Origin: Bacteroidales bacterium | Lineage (GTDB): Bacteria > Bacteroidota > Bacteroidia > Bacteroidales > Lentimicrobiaceae | DNA length: 64,000 bases | Assembly: GCA_016709025.1 (NCBI GenBank) | Contig: JADJEQ010000004.1 | Coordinates: 124,001-188,000, forward strand | Direction: 5' to 3' | Shown here: positions 44,271 through 51,633 of the stretch, piece by piece | How positions within the stretch are numbered: position 1 is the first letter of the stretch | Layout: each line of letters starts with the position of its first letter | The notes under the pieces: model-generated | Told to the model about the DNA's origin: nothing | Databases searched by the model: none | What the model saw: the letters and a program-made list of their open reading frames with translations, nothing else | Program-made: the position numbers and the translations under genes

Positions 44271-44541
44271 CTAGGATGCATGTAATACTTCTTATTTTTA
44301 TCAACAAATAATGGCTTGTGTCGAAAAAGACATATTTTTGGCTGAAAATGCACCGCACTTGTAAAGCTAATTATTTGATAGGCATTCGATTTTAATAATT
44401 CTCTTGATCCAGATTATTAAAATAATATACCCGGAAAAATCAGCAGCTATCCGGCACTTTTAAAAACGGACAAAATAATATCCGTAAGTACAATAAAAAG
44501 AAAATATAAACGTCACTATAGGTAAGCTAACTGTAAACGGA
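44271..44541. other. Divergent AT-rich spacer
   Basis: Nothing coding seen. TATTTTTG at 44333-44340 matches the plus-strand -7 box, but it lies 200 bases before the VWA gene, so its use there is uncertain. Confidence 0.4.
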
Positions 44542-45921
44542 ATGATACGAAAAATTCTGCTATTTCTGCTTCTTGTTCCAATGCTTGGTTTAGCGCAAAC
44601 AGAGCAGGAACAGCCAAAGCCTGAGCCGCTCAGCAGGATTCTTTTCGTTTTCGATGCATCACAAAGCATGATGGGGAAATGGCAGAGTGATGTTAAAATT
44701 AATATTGCGAAAAGACTGATGAGTAACCTGCTCGACAGCCTTAAAACCTACAACAATCTCCAGGTTGCACTCCGGGTTTACGGGCATCAAAAGCAGTACC
44801 CTCCGGCCGATTGCAACGACACAAAACTTGAGGTTCCTTTTGATAATAACAATTTTGATCTGGTTAAGAACCGCATCCTTAGCCTAAATCCCAAAGGTAC
44901 TACTCCTCTGGCCTATGCGCTTGAACAGGCTGCCGGAGATTTCCCCGCCTGCACAAATTGCAGAAATATCATCATCTTAATTACCGATGGGATAGAGGAA
45001 TGCGGGGGTGATCCATGTGCTGCTTCACTGGTACTTCAGAAAAACGGCGTCAGCATGAAACCATTTATCATTGGGATCGGCCGCGATTTTGAAGATGCCT
45101 TTAACTGTGCGGGCACCTATTTTGATGCTGCAAGCGAAATTTCCTTTCAAAAAGCGCTCAGCACTGTAATCAGTCAGGCACTGCATTCTACCACTTTGCA
45201 GGTCAATCTGCTCGACATCAATAATAAACCAACCGAAACCAATGTTAACATGACTTTTTACGATCATGTTAACGGAAAGTTTAAATACAACTTCATACAT
45301 ACTCTCAATAATCGCGGTTTACCCGATACCCTTGTGCTCGATCCACTGATCACCTACGACCTGATCGTAAATACACTGCCACCCACCGGAATTGAAGAAA
45401 TTAACCTGGTTGCTGGTGCTCATGTAACCGTATCGATCAATGCACCACAGGGAAATCTTAACCTCAAAATCGGCGCGAACGAACGCATTGTAAAAAATCT
45501 TCAGACAATCGTCCGCCAACATGGCAGCAACGAGACCATCAATGTTCAATCGTTTGGTGAAAACAAAAAATACCTGTGTGGCAGTTACGATCTTGAGATT
45601 CTTACACTTCCCAGGTTATACATAGATGATGTTAAAATTCAGCAAAGCCAGACGACAACCATTGATATACCCTTACCCGGAATTGTCGTATTGCGGAAAA
45701 GTGTGAACGGTTATGGCAGCCTTTACCTTGAGAAGAATGGCTCCCTTGAGTGGATATACGATCTCAGGGAAAGTGTACTGCAGGAAACGCTGGTATTGCA
45801 ACCCGGAAACTACAGGGTCGTATACAGATCCCGGAGTGCACAAAGGGCAATTTACACCATAGAAAATTCATTCACAATACTTTCAGGCGGCACCAGCAAT
45901 GTAAATCTTTTCTCCTACTAG
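44542..45921 (+). CDS. Secreted von Willebrand factor A domain protein
   Basis: A 459-residue protein with signal peptide (MIRKILLFLLLVPMLGLAQ). A VWA domain at about 32-215 has a complete MIDAS: Asp38-Ala-Ser40-Gln-Ser42, GTTPLAYAL for the conserved Thr, and LITDGIEECGGDPC for the conserved Asp. Paired cysteines (PACTNC, EECGGDPC) may form disulphides. The second half is a set of Ig-like or CarboxypepD-like beta domains (TTLQVNLLDINNKPTETNVNMTFYDHV). There is no T9SS tail, so it is probably periplasmic. It could mediate protein binding; the partner is unknown. Confidence 0.85.
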   Translation: MIRKILLFLLLVPMLGLAQTEQEQPKPEPLSRILFVFDASQSMMGKWQSDVKINIAKRLMSNLLDSLKTYNNLQVALRVYGHQKQYPPADCNDTKLEVPFDNNNFDLVKNRILSLNPKGTTPLAYALEQAAGDFPACTNCRNIIILITDGIEECGGDPCAASLVLQKNGVSMKPFIIGIGRDFEDAFNCAGTYFDAASEISFQKALSTVISQALHSTTLQVNLLDINNKPTETNVNMTFYDHVNGKFKYNFIHTLNNRGLPDTLVLDPLITYDLIVNTLPPTGIEEINLVAGAHVTVSINAPQGNLNLKIGANERIVKNLQTIVRQHGSNETINVQSFGENKKYLCGSYDLEILTLPRLYIDDVKIQQSQTTTIDIPLPGIVVLRKSVNGYGSLYLEKNGSLEWIYDLRESVLQETLVLQPGNYRVVYRSRSAQRAIYTIENSFTILSGGTSNVNLFSY

Positions 45922-45990
45922 TGCTATGTCAGGTGTAAATTGTCGCAATGAATGAAATTAAAGTTCCATCATTTATTCGGATTTCAACTT

Positions 45991-46052
45991 TTAGCCCGCC
46001 CTAAAGGACAGACCTATTGAAAATCGAATTAATAATTTTAAACAGTCTCTTA
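45991..46052. repeat. Dispersed element end (copy B)
   Basis: Read on the minus strand: TAAGAGACTGTTTAAAAT, then AATTCGATTTTCAATAGG and a CCTTTAGGGCGGG palindrome arm. It matches the ends of the element at 4781-4983 and at 59028-59074. Confidence 0.6.
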
Positions 46053-46122
46053 GATTAACTTATATTTGTCTGTTTAATATCAATATTATAAAATTGAATA
46101 TCAATATGTTATCCTGAATTTG

Positions 46123-46136
46123 TTGATATATATCAT
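46123..46136 (+). promoter_or_regulatory. FNR/CRP-type palindrome (TGA-N6-TCA)
   Basis: TTGATATATATCAT differs from the FNR consensus TTGAT-N4-ATCAA at one position. It lies 195 bases upstream of the torD-like gene and some 60 bases past a -7 box. A binding site for the Crp/Fnr regulator encoded at 47183-47875 is plausible but unproven. Confidence 0.4.
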
Positions 46137-46330
46137 TCCAAACCGGCTAAATATCAATTGTATCAACAATTTAATTCACCAGAACCACTATGCATTCAGG
46201 ATGTAAAAAAACTATCTTTCGACTCTTTTGTAGTTAATGTGAACCAGAGTTTACATTATTGCTTGCTGATTCTTCTCTGGTTTCTGATATAGCACCAGCC
46301 CTTTGTATAAGCTCTTGAAATAGCCCGATA

Positions 46331-46969
46331 ATGAAGACCCTATGTGACCCGGATTTTTTGGTATTGGCGGAATCCTATAAAATTCTGGCCCTTTTGTATC
46401 GCAGGCCTTCAAAAGGAGTCCATGACAGCAAAAAATTGCACGACAGCCTTGTAAAATCAGCCAGTCAAATAAACCAAAAAGCGCTTGAAGTTGCCAAAAG
46501 ACTCAGAAAAACCGGGAATGAGCTGGAATTAGAAGAGCAGATAGTTGAATATTCAAGATTATTTGAAAAAGCAGATGATAAACTACCTTCTCTTTGCAGT
46601 AACCGATATTTTGAGCCCACCCGACAAGATTCCAATGATAACCTGGAAAACTGGCTGACAGAAATTTATCACGAAGCAGGATTTGATAACGGTTTGTTTG
46701 ATGATCCGATTGACCATATTTCAGTGGAATTATCATTTATTCATCACCTGCTTACAAACGCGGCAAAGGGCTTAAAAGATGATGATATGACCATCATCAA
46801 CCACTTTGGAGAGCTCCGTTGTAGATTTGTGAATGAGCATATGGTTAAGTGGGTGCCCGAATTTACACGCTGTATTTTAACAAACAGCAAATCCCCGTTT
46901 TATCTTCAATTGTCAATTTTAACCAGGACCATCATAATAAACTGCCCTGGTGAAGATTATCAGGCCTGA
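46331..46969 (+). CDS. TorD/DmsD-family molecular chaperone
   Basis: A 212-residue all-helical cytosolic protein of the TorD family. These chaperones bind the twin-arginine signal of molybdopterin oxidoreductases and help cofactor insertion before export. The diagnostic segment is DDPIDHISVELSFIHHLL near 132-149, preceded by YSRLFEKADDKLPSLCSNRYFE. A clear partner oxidoreductase is not in the window, so the substrate enzyme must be encoded elsewhere. It opens the electron-transfer cluster and may be under the palindrome at 46123-46136. Two downstream cytosolic features, a Crp/Fnr gene and a remnant of its end, lie next to it. Confidence 0.85.
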   Translation: MKTLCDPDFLVLAESYKILALLYRRPSKGVHDSKKLHDSLVKSASQINQKALEVAKRLRKTGNELELEEQIVEYSRLFEKADDKLPSLCSNRYFEPTRQDSNDNLENWLTEIYHEAGFDNGLFDDPIDHISVELSFIHHLLTNAAKGLKDDDMTIINHFGELRCRFVNEHMVKWVPEFTRCILTNSKSPFYLQLSILTRTIIINCPGEDYQA

Positions 46970-47009
46970 TTTATTTAAACCCTCGAAAATAAAGTCTTTT
47001 AACCATCCC

Positions 47010-47080
47010 GGCCCATGGTCTAAGGATTGGGCTGACTGATAATTTCAATCTGATTGCCATCAATTCTTATCAAATCGTAT
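47010..47080 (-). pseudogene. Remnant duplicate of the Crp/Fnr gene 3' end
   Basis: The minus-strand reading YDLIRIDGNQIEIISQPNP-stop matches the last residues of the intact regulator (DDLIRIDGNQIEIINQPML). Only about 65 bases are alike, and the sequence upstream of them does not continue the regulator. It is a small truncated duplication, about 185 bases from the real gene end. Confidence 0.7.
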
Positions 47081-47182
47081 GGTTGGCCCGCATTTTACCT
47101 TCTGAAGCGAGTCCCGGTTTCAAAACACAGGAATAATAAAAGTAAAAAGGCTATTTATCCCGGAGTTATTGAGAAATCCATT

Positions 47183-47875
47183 TTAACCGTTTCGGCTTAT
47201 GGTCTCAAGCATGGGCTGATTGATAATCTCAATCTGATTTCCGTCAATTCTGATCAGATCATCTTCCTTAAAAGTTTTGAGTACCCTGATGGCGCTTTCC
47301 TTGGTCATCCCGGATAAATCTGCCAGATCCTGACGTATCAGGTTTGTTGTAAAGGGGTTGGAATTATATACTTTAGTCGAAAGGTAAATCAGCGTATCTG
47401 CCATCCTTCCGGGAATCTGCTTGTGGGTTATGCTGGAAATCTGCTCCAGGAGTGCTATAGACTGAGCGCTGATTTTACGGATAAAACTGCTGGCAAAATT
47501 CGGGTTCGTTTTTACCATATTCTGAATCATGTCAGCTTCAACAAGGCAGGCAGTCGTATCTTCACAGGCAACCGCGCTAAAATGGTGACGTTTATCAACA
47601 TAAGCGCCAGGCACAAAAATATAATCAATTGGTTTTGCAAACCCGATAATCAATCTATGGTCATTTTCTGATTCAATATAAAGCTTAACCAATCCTGAAG
47701 TAACACAGACAAAATCATAACAGGGAGAACCCTGTTTGAAAATAATCTCACCTGCATGGTAACGCATGTTAACCCGACACATATCAACGCGATCGAGCTC
47801 TTCGTCGCTCAAAGCTTCAAAAATGTCAGACCTCTTTTTACAATGCAAGCAACTCGATTCCAGCAATTTACTCAT
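47183..47875 (-). CDS. Crp/Fnr-family transcriptional regulator
   Basis: A 230-residue regulator: cyclic-nucleotide-binding-type beta-roll (about 20-140, with YHAGEIIFKQGSPCYDFVCVTSGLVKLYI), a dimerisation helix (about 120-145) and a winged HTH (about 160-220). The recognition helix reads MTKESAIRVLKTF, keeping the Glu and Arg that contact TGA in CRP and FNR. Cys9, Cys12, Cys33 and Cys52 recall the FNR iron-sulphur or redox arrangement, but spacing is not classic. It diverges from the cytochrome operon and shares a TGA-N6-TCA palindrome at 47968-47981. A redox or oxygen-sensing control of the cluster is likely, by inference. Confidence 0.9.
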   Translation of the reverse strand: MSKLLESSCLHCKKRSDIFEALSDEELDRVDMCRVNMRYHAGEIIFKQGSPCYDFVCVTSGLVKLYIESENDHRLIIGFAKPIDYIFVPGAYVDKRHHFSAVACEDTTACLVEADMIQNMVKTNPNFASSFIRKISAQSIALLEQISSITHKQIPGRMADTLIYLSTKVYNSNPFTTNLIRQDLADLSGMTKESAIRVLKTFKEDDLIRIDGNQIEIINQPMLETISRNG

Positions 47876-47967
47876 ATATTATAATCTTCGTTTAGTTCAA
47901 ATTGTAACAAAAAAAAGTTATTTAGATATAGAATCATTCAAAATAGGCCATTAAATCAGTTTATGGG

Positions 47968-47981
47968 GTGATATAAATCAA
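47968..47981. promoter_or_regulatory. FNR/CRP-type palindrome in the divergent region
   Basis: GTGATATAAATCAA keeps the TGA-N6-TCA core and matches TTGAT-N4-ATCAA at 9 of 10 positions. It lies between the regulator and the cytochrome operon, 93 bases from the first and 109 from the second start, so it could control both. Confidence 0.5.
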
Positions 47982-48089
47982 CTAAATGCAAGAATAAATC
48001 ACCACCTGAATGCAAATATATCATTAATTCATCACATGTCGATAAGCATATAAATAGTTTCTTTGATCTGTTAAAATAAGGTAACCGAA

Positions 48090-48476
48090 ATGAAGAAACT
48101 AAACACAAAATTAACATCGGCAATTGCCCTGACTGCGATTGCATTCATGACATTCCTTAGCGGGTGCGAGTATGAATTTGTTGAACCAGAATACATCCCA
48201 CCTCCAACCGATACCGTAAGTTTTGCTACTGAAGTTATGCCGATTTTTAATGCCAGCTGCAATATGAGTGGTTGTCATGCAACAGGAGCATTTGAACCTG
48301 ACCTGTCACCGGCAAATGCATATTCCGGCTTGCAGAATGGATTTATCAACACGGCCGATCCGGCCAGCAGCCTGATATATACGGCCATGTCAACCGGAAG
48401 TATGAAATCATTTACAACAGCTGCTGAAGCCAGCGTGGTTCTTGGCTGGATTCAACAAGGGGCACTTAACAATTAA
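48090..48476 (+). CDS. Small lipoprotein with a CX4CH haem-type motif
   Basis: A 128-residue lipoprotein with lipobox LSGC (Cys26). The mature part carries Cys57-NMSG-Cys62-His63, a four-residue spacing in place of the usual CXXCH. The context (VSFATEVMPIFNASC and later SSLIYTAMSTGSMKSF and VVLGWIQQGALNN) fits the short cytochrome-c-like domain of surface lipoproteins. Haem binding through CX4CH is known in some multihaem cytochromes but is not proven here. It heads the cytochrome operon; a DUF5777 barrel gene starts 31 bases later. Confidence 0.8.
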   Translation: MKKLNTKLTSAIALTAIAFMTFLSGCEYEFVEPEYIPPPTDTVSFATEVMPIFNASCNMSGCHATGAFEPDLSPANAYSGLQNGFINTADPASSLIYTAMSTGSMKSFTTAAEASVVLGWIQQGALNN

Positions 48477-48507
48477 GAACTTTAATCTACTTAAAAAGTC
48501 ACCAAAG

Positions 48508-49437
48508 ATGAAAAATATAAACTTTTACAGCAGAATAAGTGCACTTGCAATACTGGCATTCATGCTTGGTTATTTTCCGGGATTCGCCCAGGAAGCAACA
48601 ACTGAAGAGGCAACTGAAGAACCGGTAAAAGAAAGACCCGCCAGGCCCGCATTTGAAAGCGGACTGCTGTTTGATGCTGCAACCACTACCCTGCAACCTT
48701 CAAAGACCCTTGAAATGATTATTCAGCATCGCTTTGGAACGATGGACAATGGGATAACTGACTTTTATGGAATCTGGGCACCGTCTAACATCAGACTCGG
48801 AATGAATTACAGCATTCTTGACAACCTGACGGTTGGTATTGGTGCTACCAAGTATAATAAGATGGAGGATATTCAGATTAAATACAACGTATTGCAACAA
48901 ACCCGCTCCAATAAAATCCCGGTAACCGTTACACTATATGAAGTAATAGGTATCGATGGAAGCGCAGACGATAAGTTTGGTGTGAATTACAAATTCAGCA
49001 ACCGCATCAACTATTTCAGCCAGATTATTATTTCGCGCAGGTTCAACGATATGTTTTCACTACAGGTTGCTCCTGGTTTTACCCATTACAATTCAGTGGA
49101 TTCAACCATGGACCACGACAAGATTTCAATTTCATTTGCAGGAAGAATAAAATTTTCGCCTCAAAGTTCTTTTATCATCGGTGCTGACATTCCCCTTCGT
49201 ATTCAGGGAATATCAGAACATACAGCGGAATTCAATAAAACAAGTACAAGCTGGAATGATATATATTCAAATATATGCATTGGTTACGAGGTTTCTACCA
49301 GCACCCATGCTTTTCACCTTTACCTTGCCTCAGGCCAGGGCATTCTGCCACAGGAGAACATCATGTTTAACAAGAATGACTTTTTCGACGGAGGTATCCT
49401 GATCGGGCTCAACATTACCCGGCTCTGGAGCTTCTAA
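48508..49437 (+). CDS. DUF5777 family outer-membrane beta-barrel
   Basis: Read from ATG 48508 (MKNINFYSRISALAILAFML) it has a proper signal peptide; the longer frame from 48442 overlaps the previous gene and lacks one. The 309-residue protein begins with an acidic linker (EATTEEATEEPVKERPARP), then strands of alternating hydrophobic residues and a final LNITRLWSF with aromatic C terminus. DUF5777 is a predicted outer-membrane barrel family that I associate with cytochrome-rich loci. It is smaller than the MtrB porin of known porin-cytochrome conduits. It may form a small pore or scaffold for the adjacent lipoproteins. Confidence 0.85.
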   Translation: MKNINFYSRISALAILAFMLGYFPGFAQEATTEEATEEPVKERPARPAFESGLLFDAATTTLQPSKTLEMIIQHRFGTMDNGITDFYGIWAPSNIRLGMNYSILDNLTVGIGATKYNKMEDIQIKYNVLQQTRSNKIPVTVTLYEVIGIDGSADDKFGVNYKFSNRINYFSQIIISRRFNDMFSLQVAPGFTHYNSVDSTMDHDKISISFAGRIKFSPQSSFIIGADIPLRIQGISEHTAEFNKTSTSWNDIYSNICIGYEVSTSTHAFHLYLASGQGILPQENIMFNKNDFFDGGILIGLNITRLWSF

Positions 49438-49473
49438 ATTTCAATATTTTATTAACCATAATACCAGATAACA

Positions 49474-49890
49474 ATGAAAAATTCAATGAAACTCATCGCC
49501 ATTTTCAGTACTGCAATTCTGTTCATGACTTTAAATATTGCCATGATTCAGAAACCGGGTGGTCCATGGAATGTTCCTGCCAAGTACAAAAGCATGAAAA
49601 GCACCATCAAAGCCGGTGATGCTTCCATTAACTCCACAGGTAAAGAATTGTACAACAAACACTGCAAGTCATGCCATGGTGCCAAAGGCCTCGGTGACGG
49701 TCCAAAAGCTGCCAATCTCAAAACCAGCTGCGGCGACTTTTCCGCAAAAGCATTCCAGGATCAGTCTGATGGCGAAATCTATTACCAATCATTTGTTGGC
49801 CGTGATGATATGCCAAATTTCGAAAAGAAAATCATCGACGAAGCTGACCGCTGGGCAGTTGTTTATTTCATGCGCACATTAAAAAAATAA
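49474..49890 (+). CDS. Periplasmic monohaem cytochrome c (copy 1)
   Basis: A 138-residue class I cytochrome c with an N-terminal signal or anchor segment (about 6-25). The haem site is CKSCH at 64-68, followed by GAKGLGDGPK. The distal Met is likely in GRDDMPNF near residue 114, and a C-terminal RWAVVYFMRTLKK helix closes the fold. It is very like the protein at 53586-53999, including the CKSCHGAKGLGDGPK block. It probably shuttles electrons between the membrane cytochromes and the outer membrane components of the cluster. Confidence 0.92.
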   Translation: MKNSMKLIAIFSTAILFMTLNIAMIQKPGGPWNVPAKYKSMKSTIKAGDASINSTGKELYNKHCKSCHGAKGLGDGPKAANLKTSCGDFSAKAFQDQSDGEIYYQSFVGRDDMPNFEKKIIDEADRWAVVYFMRTLKK

Positions 49891-49966
49891 AGATGACCTT
49901 TTTTGAGAATATCCTTCACAGGATATTCTCATCTTACTCATTCCAAACTCTACAAAGCCTCGTACA

Positions 49967-50821
49967 ATGGCTCATAAAGCGTTCAAAAAGCCGGTTTTCA
50001 GAATATTTTCAGTAGTATCTGCATTATTGTTGTTACTTACCTTGTTTACGATATCGAATGCTGCCGATAAAAAGGATAAACATCTCGACGAAGAAAGCAA
50101 GCAATGTCTCAAATGTCATGCTGAATCCAGATACTATCTGACTGATTCAACTTCAGGCGATTCAGTTAAAATGAAGATGTATGCCGAACTGAGAATCGAT
50201 CCGGTAAATTATCTCAATGGCACACATGGAGCATTCAAATGCACCGATTGTCATTCAAGTGAATATACCACAGTTCCTCATCCTGCAAGTGTAAAATTTG
50301 AAACCGATTATACCTGCCTCGATTGCCACGGCGGTGATGAAGCGTATGCCTCTTTCCATTTTGAGACCATTGAGGAAGAATATGCAAGAAGTGTTCATGC
50401 AGATAGCCTGAAGGAAGATTTTAATTGCTGGAGCTGCCACAATCCTCATGCGTATAAGCTTACAAAGCCCGAAGAACTGGTGGCCAATAAAGTTGCCATC
50501 GACAACGGGATGTGCCTCAATTGCCATGGAAACCCGATCAAATTTGAAGCATTGGCCGAAAAAGAGACACCTAACCTGATTAACAAGCACGATTGGCTTC
50601 CAAATCAGGCACTACACTTTAAAAAAGTGCGGTGTATTGATTGCCATGGTGCCCAAAACGACAGCCTGATGGTAGCCCACCTGATAAAACCTTCAAAAGA
50701 AGCCGTCAGAAAATGCGTTGAATGCCATTCAACCAACTCCATTCTGATGTCATCCCTATACAAACATGAAGTCAGGGAAAAGAAATCAGCTTGGATTCTA
50801 CAATGGTGTTATTACCAATGA
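49967..50821 (+). CDS. Seven-haem cytochrome c (main part, apparent frameshift near the end)
   Basis: A 284-residue frame with signal/anchor (hydrophobic about 13-32) and seven CXXCH motifs: CLKCH at 47-51, CTDCH, CLDCH, CWSCH, CLNCH, CIDCH and CVECH. Spacing and the GTHGAFKCTDCH, EEYARSVHADSLKEDFNCWSCHNPH pattern resemble membrane-bound multihaem quinol-linked cytochromes (NrfH/CymA and cytochrome c7-type). After KHEVREK the frame departs into SAWILQWCYYQ-stop. Dropping one A from AAA at 50783-50785 gives NQLGFYNGVITNEAYIIGANRNYYLNV and a C-terminal membrane helix to 50957. The dihaem cytochrome b overlaps this end by 14 bases. Confidence 0.88.
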   Translation: MAHKAFKKPVFRIFSVVSALLLLLTLFTISNAADKKDKHLDEESKQCLKCHAESRYYLTDSTSGDSVKMKMYAELRIDPVNYLNGTHGAFKCTDCHSSEYTTVPHPASVKFETDYTCLDCHGGDEAYASFHFETIEEEYARSVHADSLKEDFNCWSCHNPHAYKLTKPEELVANKVAIDNGMCLNCHGNPIKFEALAEKETPNLINKHDWLPNQALHFKKVRCIDCHGAQNDSLMVAHLIKPSKEAVRKCVECHSTNSILMSSLYKHEVREKKSAWILQWCYYQ

Positions 50822-50957
50822 AGCTTATATTATCGGAGCAAATCGCAACTATTACCTGAATGTAATCAGTATAGGTATGTTTGTTCTGGCACTACTTGGA
50901 ATAATAATTCACTCCACCTTACGAATTGCAAAATCCCGCAGAAATGCAAACAAATAA
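50766..50957 (+). pseudogene. C-terminal membrane-anchor part of the seven-haem cytochrome (shifted frame)
   Basis: Translates NQLGFYNGVITNEAYIIGANRNYYLNVISIGMFVLALLGIIIHSTLRIAKS within the larger frame, giving one strong membrane helix near the stop. It continues the seven-haem protein if one base is removed at about 50783-50785, so it is not a separate gene. Confidence 0.65.
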
Positions 50958-51564
50958 ACTGTACCTCTATCCTGTCTGGGTAAGACTCTGGCATGTAACA
51001 AATGCACTCATGTGCCTTGCACTTATTCTCTCTGGTGTAAGTATGCAGTATTCCAATCCTGAGTATCCGTTTATCCGTTTTGACATAGCGGTATCAATGC
51101 ACAATATCAGTGGCATTGTACTTTCAGCCATGTACATCATGTTTTTCGTTGGCAACTGGTCAACCAGTAACGGAAAGCATTATAAATTAAAGATAAAGGG
51201 TCTGTTCAATTCCTTAATGAAACAGGCACAATACTATGCATTTGGAATATTCAAAGGTGAAAATCCGCCTTACCCTGTATCAAAAGAGATGAAATTAAAT
51301 CCTTTACAAAAGTTTACCTACGCTTTAACCATGTACATTTTCGTGCCTCTGGTTTTTATGACAGGTTGGGCATTGCTTTTCCCTGGTATGATTATCACAA
51401 ACTTCCTGGGTATTGGTGGCATTCAACTTACCAGCCTGCTGCATGTAACTGCAGGATTTCTAATATCACTCTTCCTGATAATTCACATTTATTTTTGCAC
51501 CATTGGTCATTCGCCTTCAAGCAATTTCAAAAGTATGATCGATGGGTATCATGAACCTCATTAG
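50944..51564 (+). CDS. Dihaem cytochrome b (FdnI/HydC-type) membrane subunit
   Basis: A 206-residue protein from ATG 50944 (MQTNKLYLYPVWVRLWHVTN). Four membrane helices are visible, with His in VRLWHVTN, SMHNISG, SLLHVTAG and IIHIYFC placed as axial ligands for two b haems. This is the fold of formate dehydrogenase gamma and Ni-Fe hydrogenase cytochrome b subunits. It overlaps the seven-haem cytochrome gene by 14 bases, so the two are tightly coupled. Together they resemble a split version of Geobacter CbcL (cytochrome b fused to multihaem c), which would oxidise quinol and pass electrons to periplasmic haems. That comparison is inference. Confidence 0.9.
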   Translation: MQTNKLYLYPVWVRLWHVTNALMCLALILSGVSMQYSNPEYPFIRFDIAVSMHNISGIVLSAMYIMFFVGNWSTSNGKHYKLKIKGLFNSLMKQAQYYAFGIFKGENPPYPVSKEMKLNPLQKFTYALTMYIFVPLVFMTGWALLFPGMIITNFLGIGGIQLTSLLHVTAGFLISLFLIIHIYFCTIGHSPSSNFKSMIDGYHEPH

Positions 51565-51633
51565 TTTTTTTTTGATCACACACAATAAACAAAACACACA
51601 ATTCACTTTTTCACAAACTTAAAACAAAACACT

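Larger units (their letters stand above)
45922..46330. other. Intergenic region before torD-like gene: repeat copy B, promoter and palindromic site
   Basis: Holds dispersed-element copy B (45991-46052), a TATATTTG -7 box at 46061-46068, and a TTGAT-ATAT-ATCAT palindrome at 46123-46136. The rest is AT-rich. No ORF is supported. Confidence 0.6.

Noticed and set aside
48508..49437. MtrB-type porin for a full porin-cytochrome conduit
   Set aside because: At 309 residues the DUF5777 barrel is much smaller than MtrB-type porins (about 600-700), so I do not claim an Mtr-like conduit.
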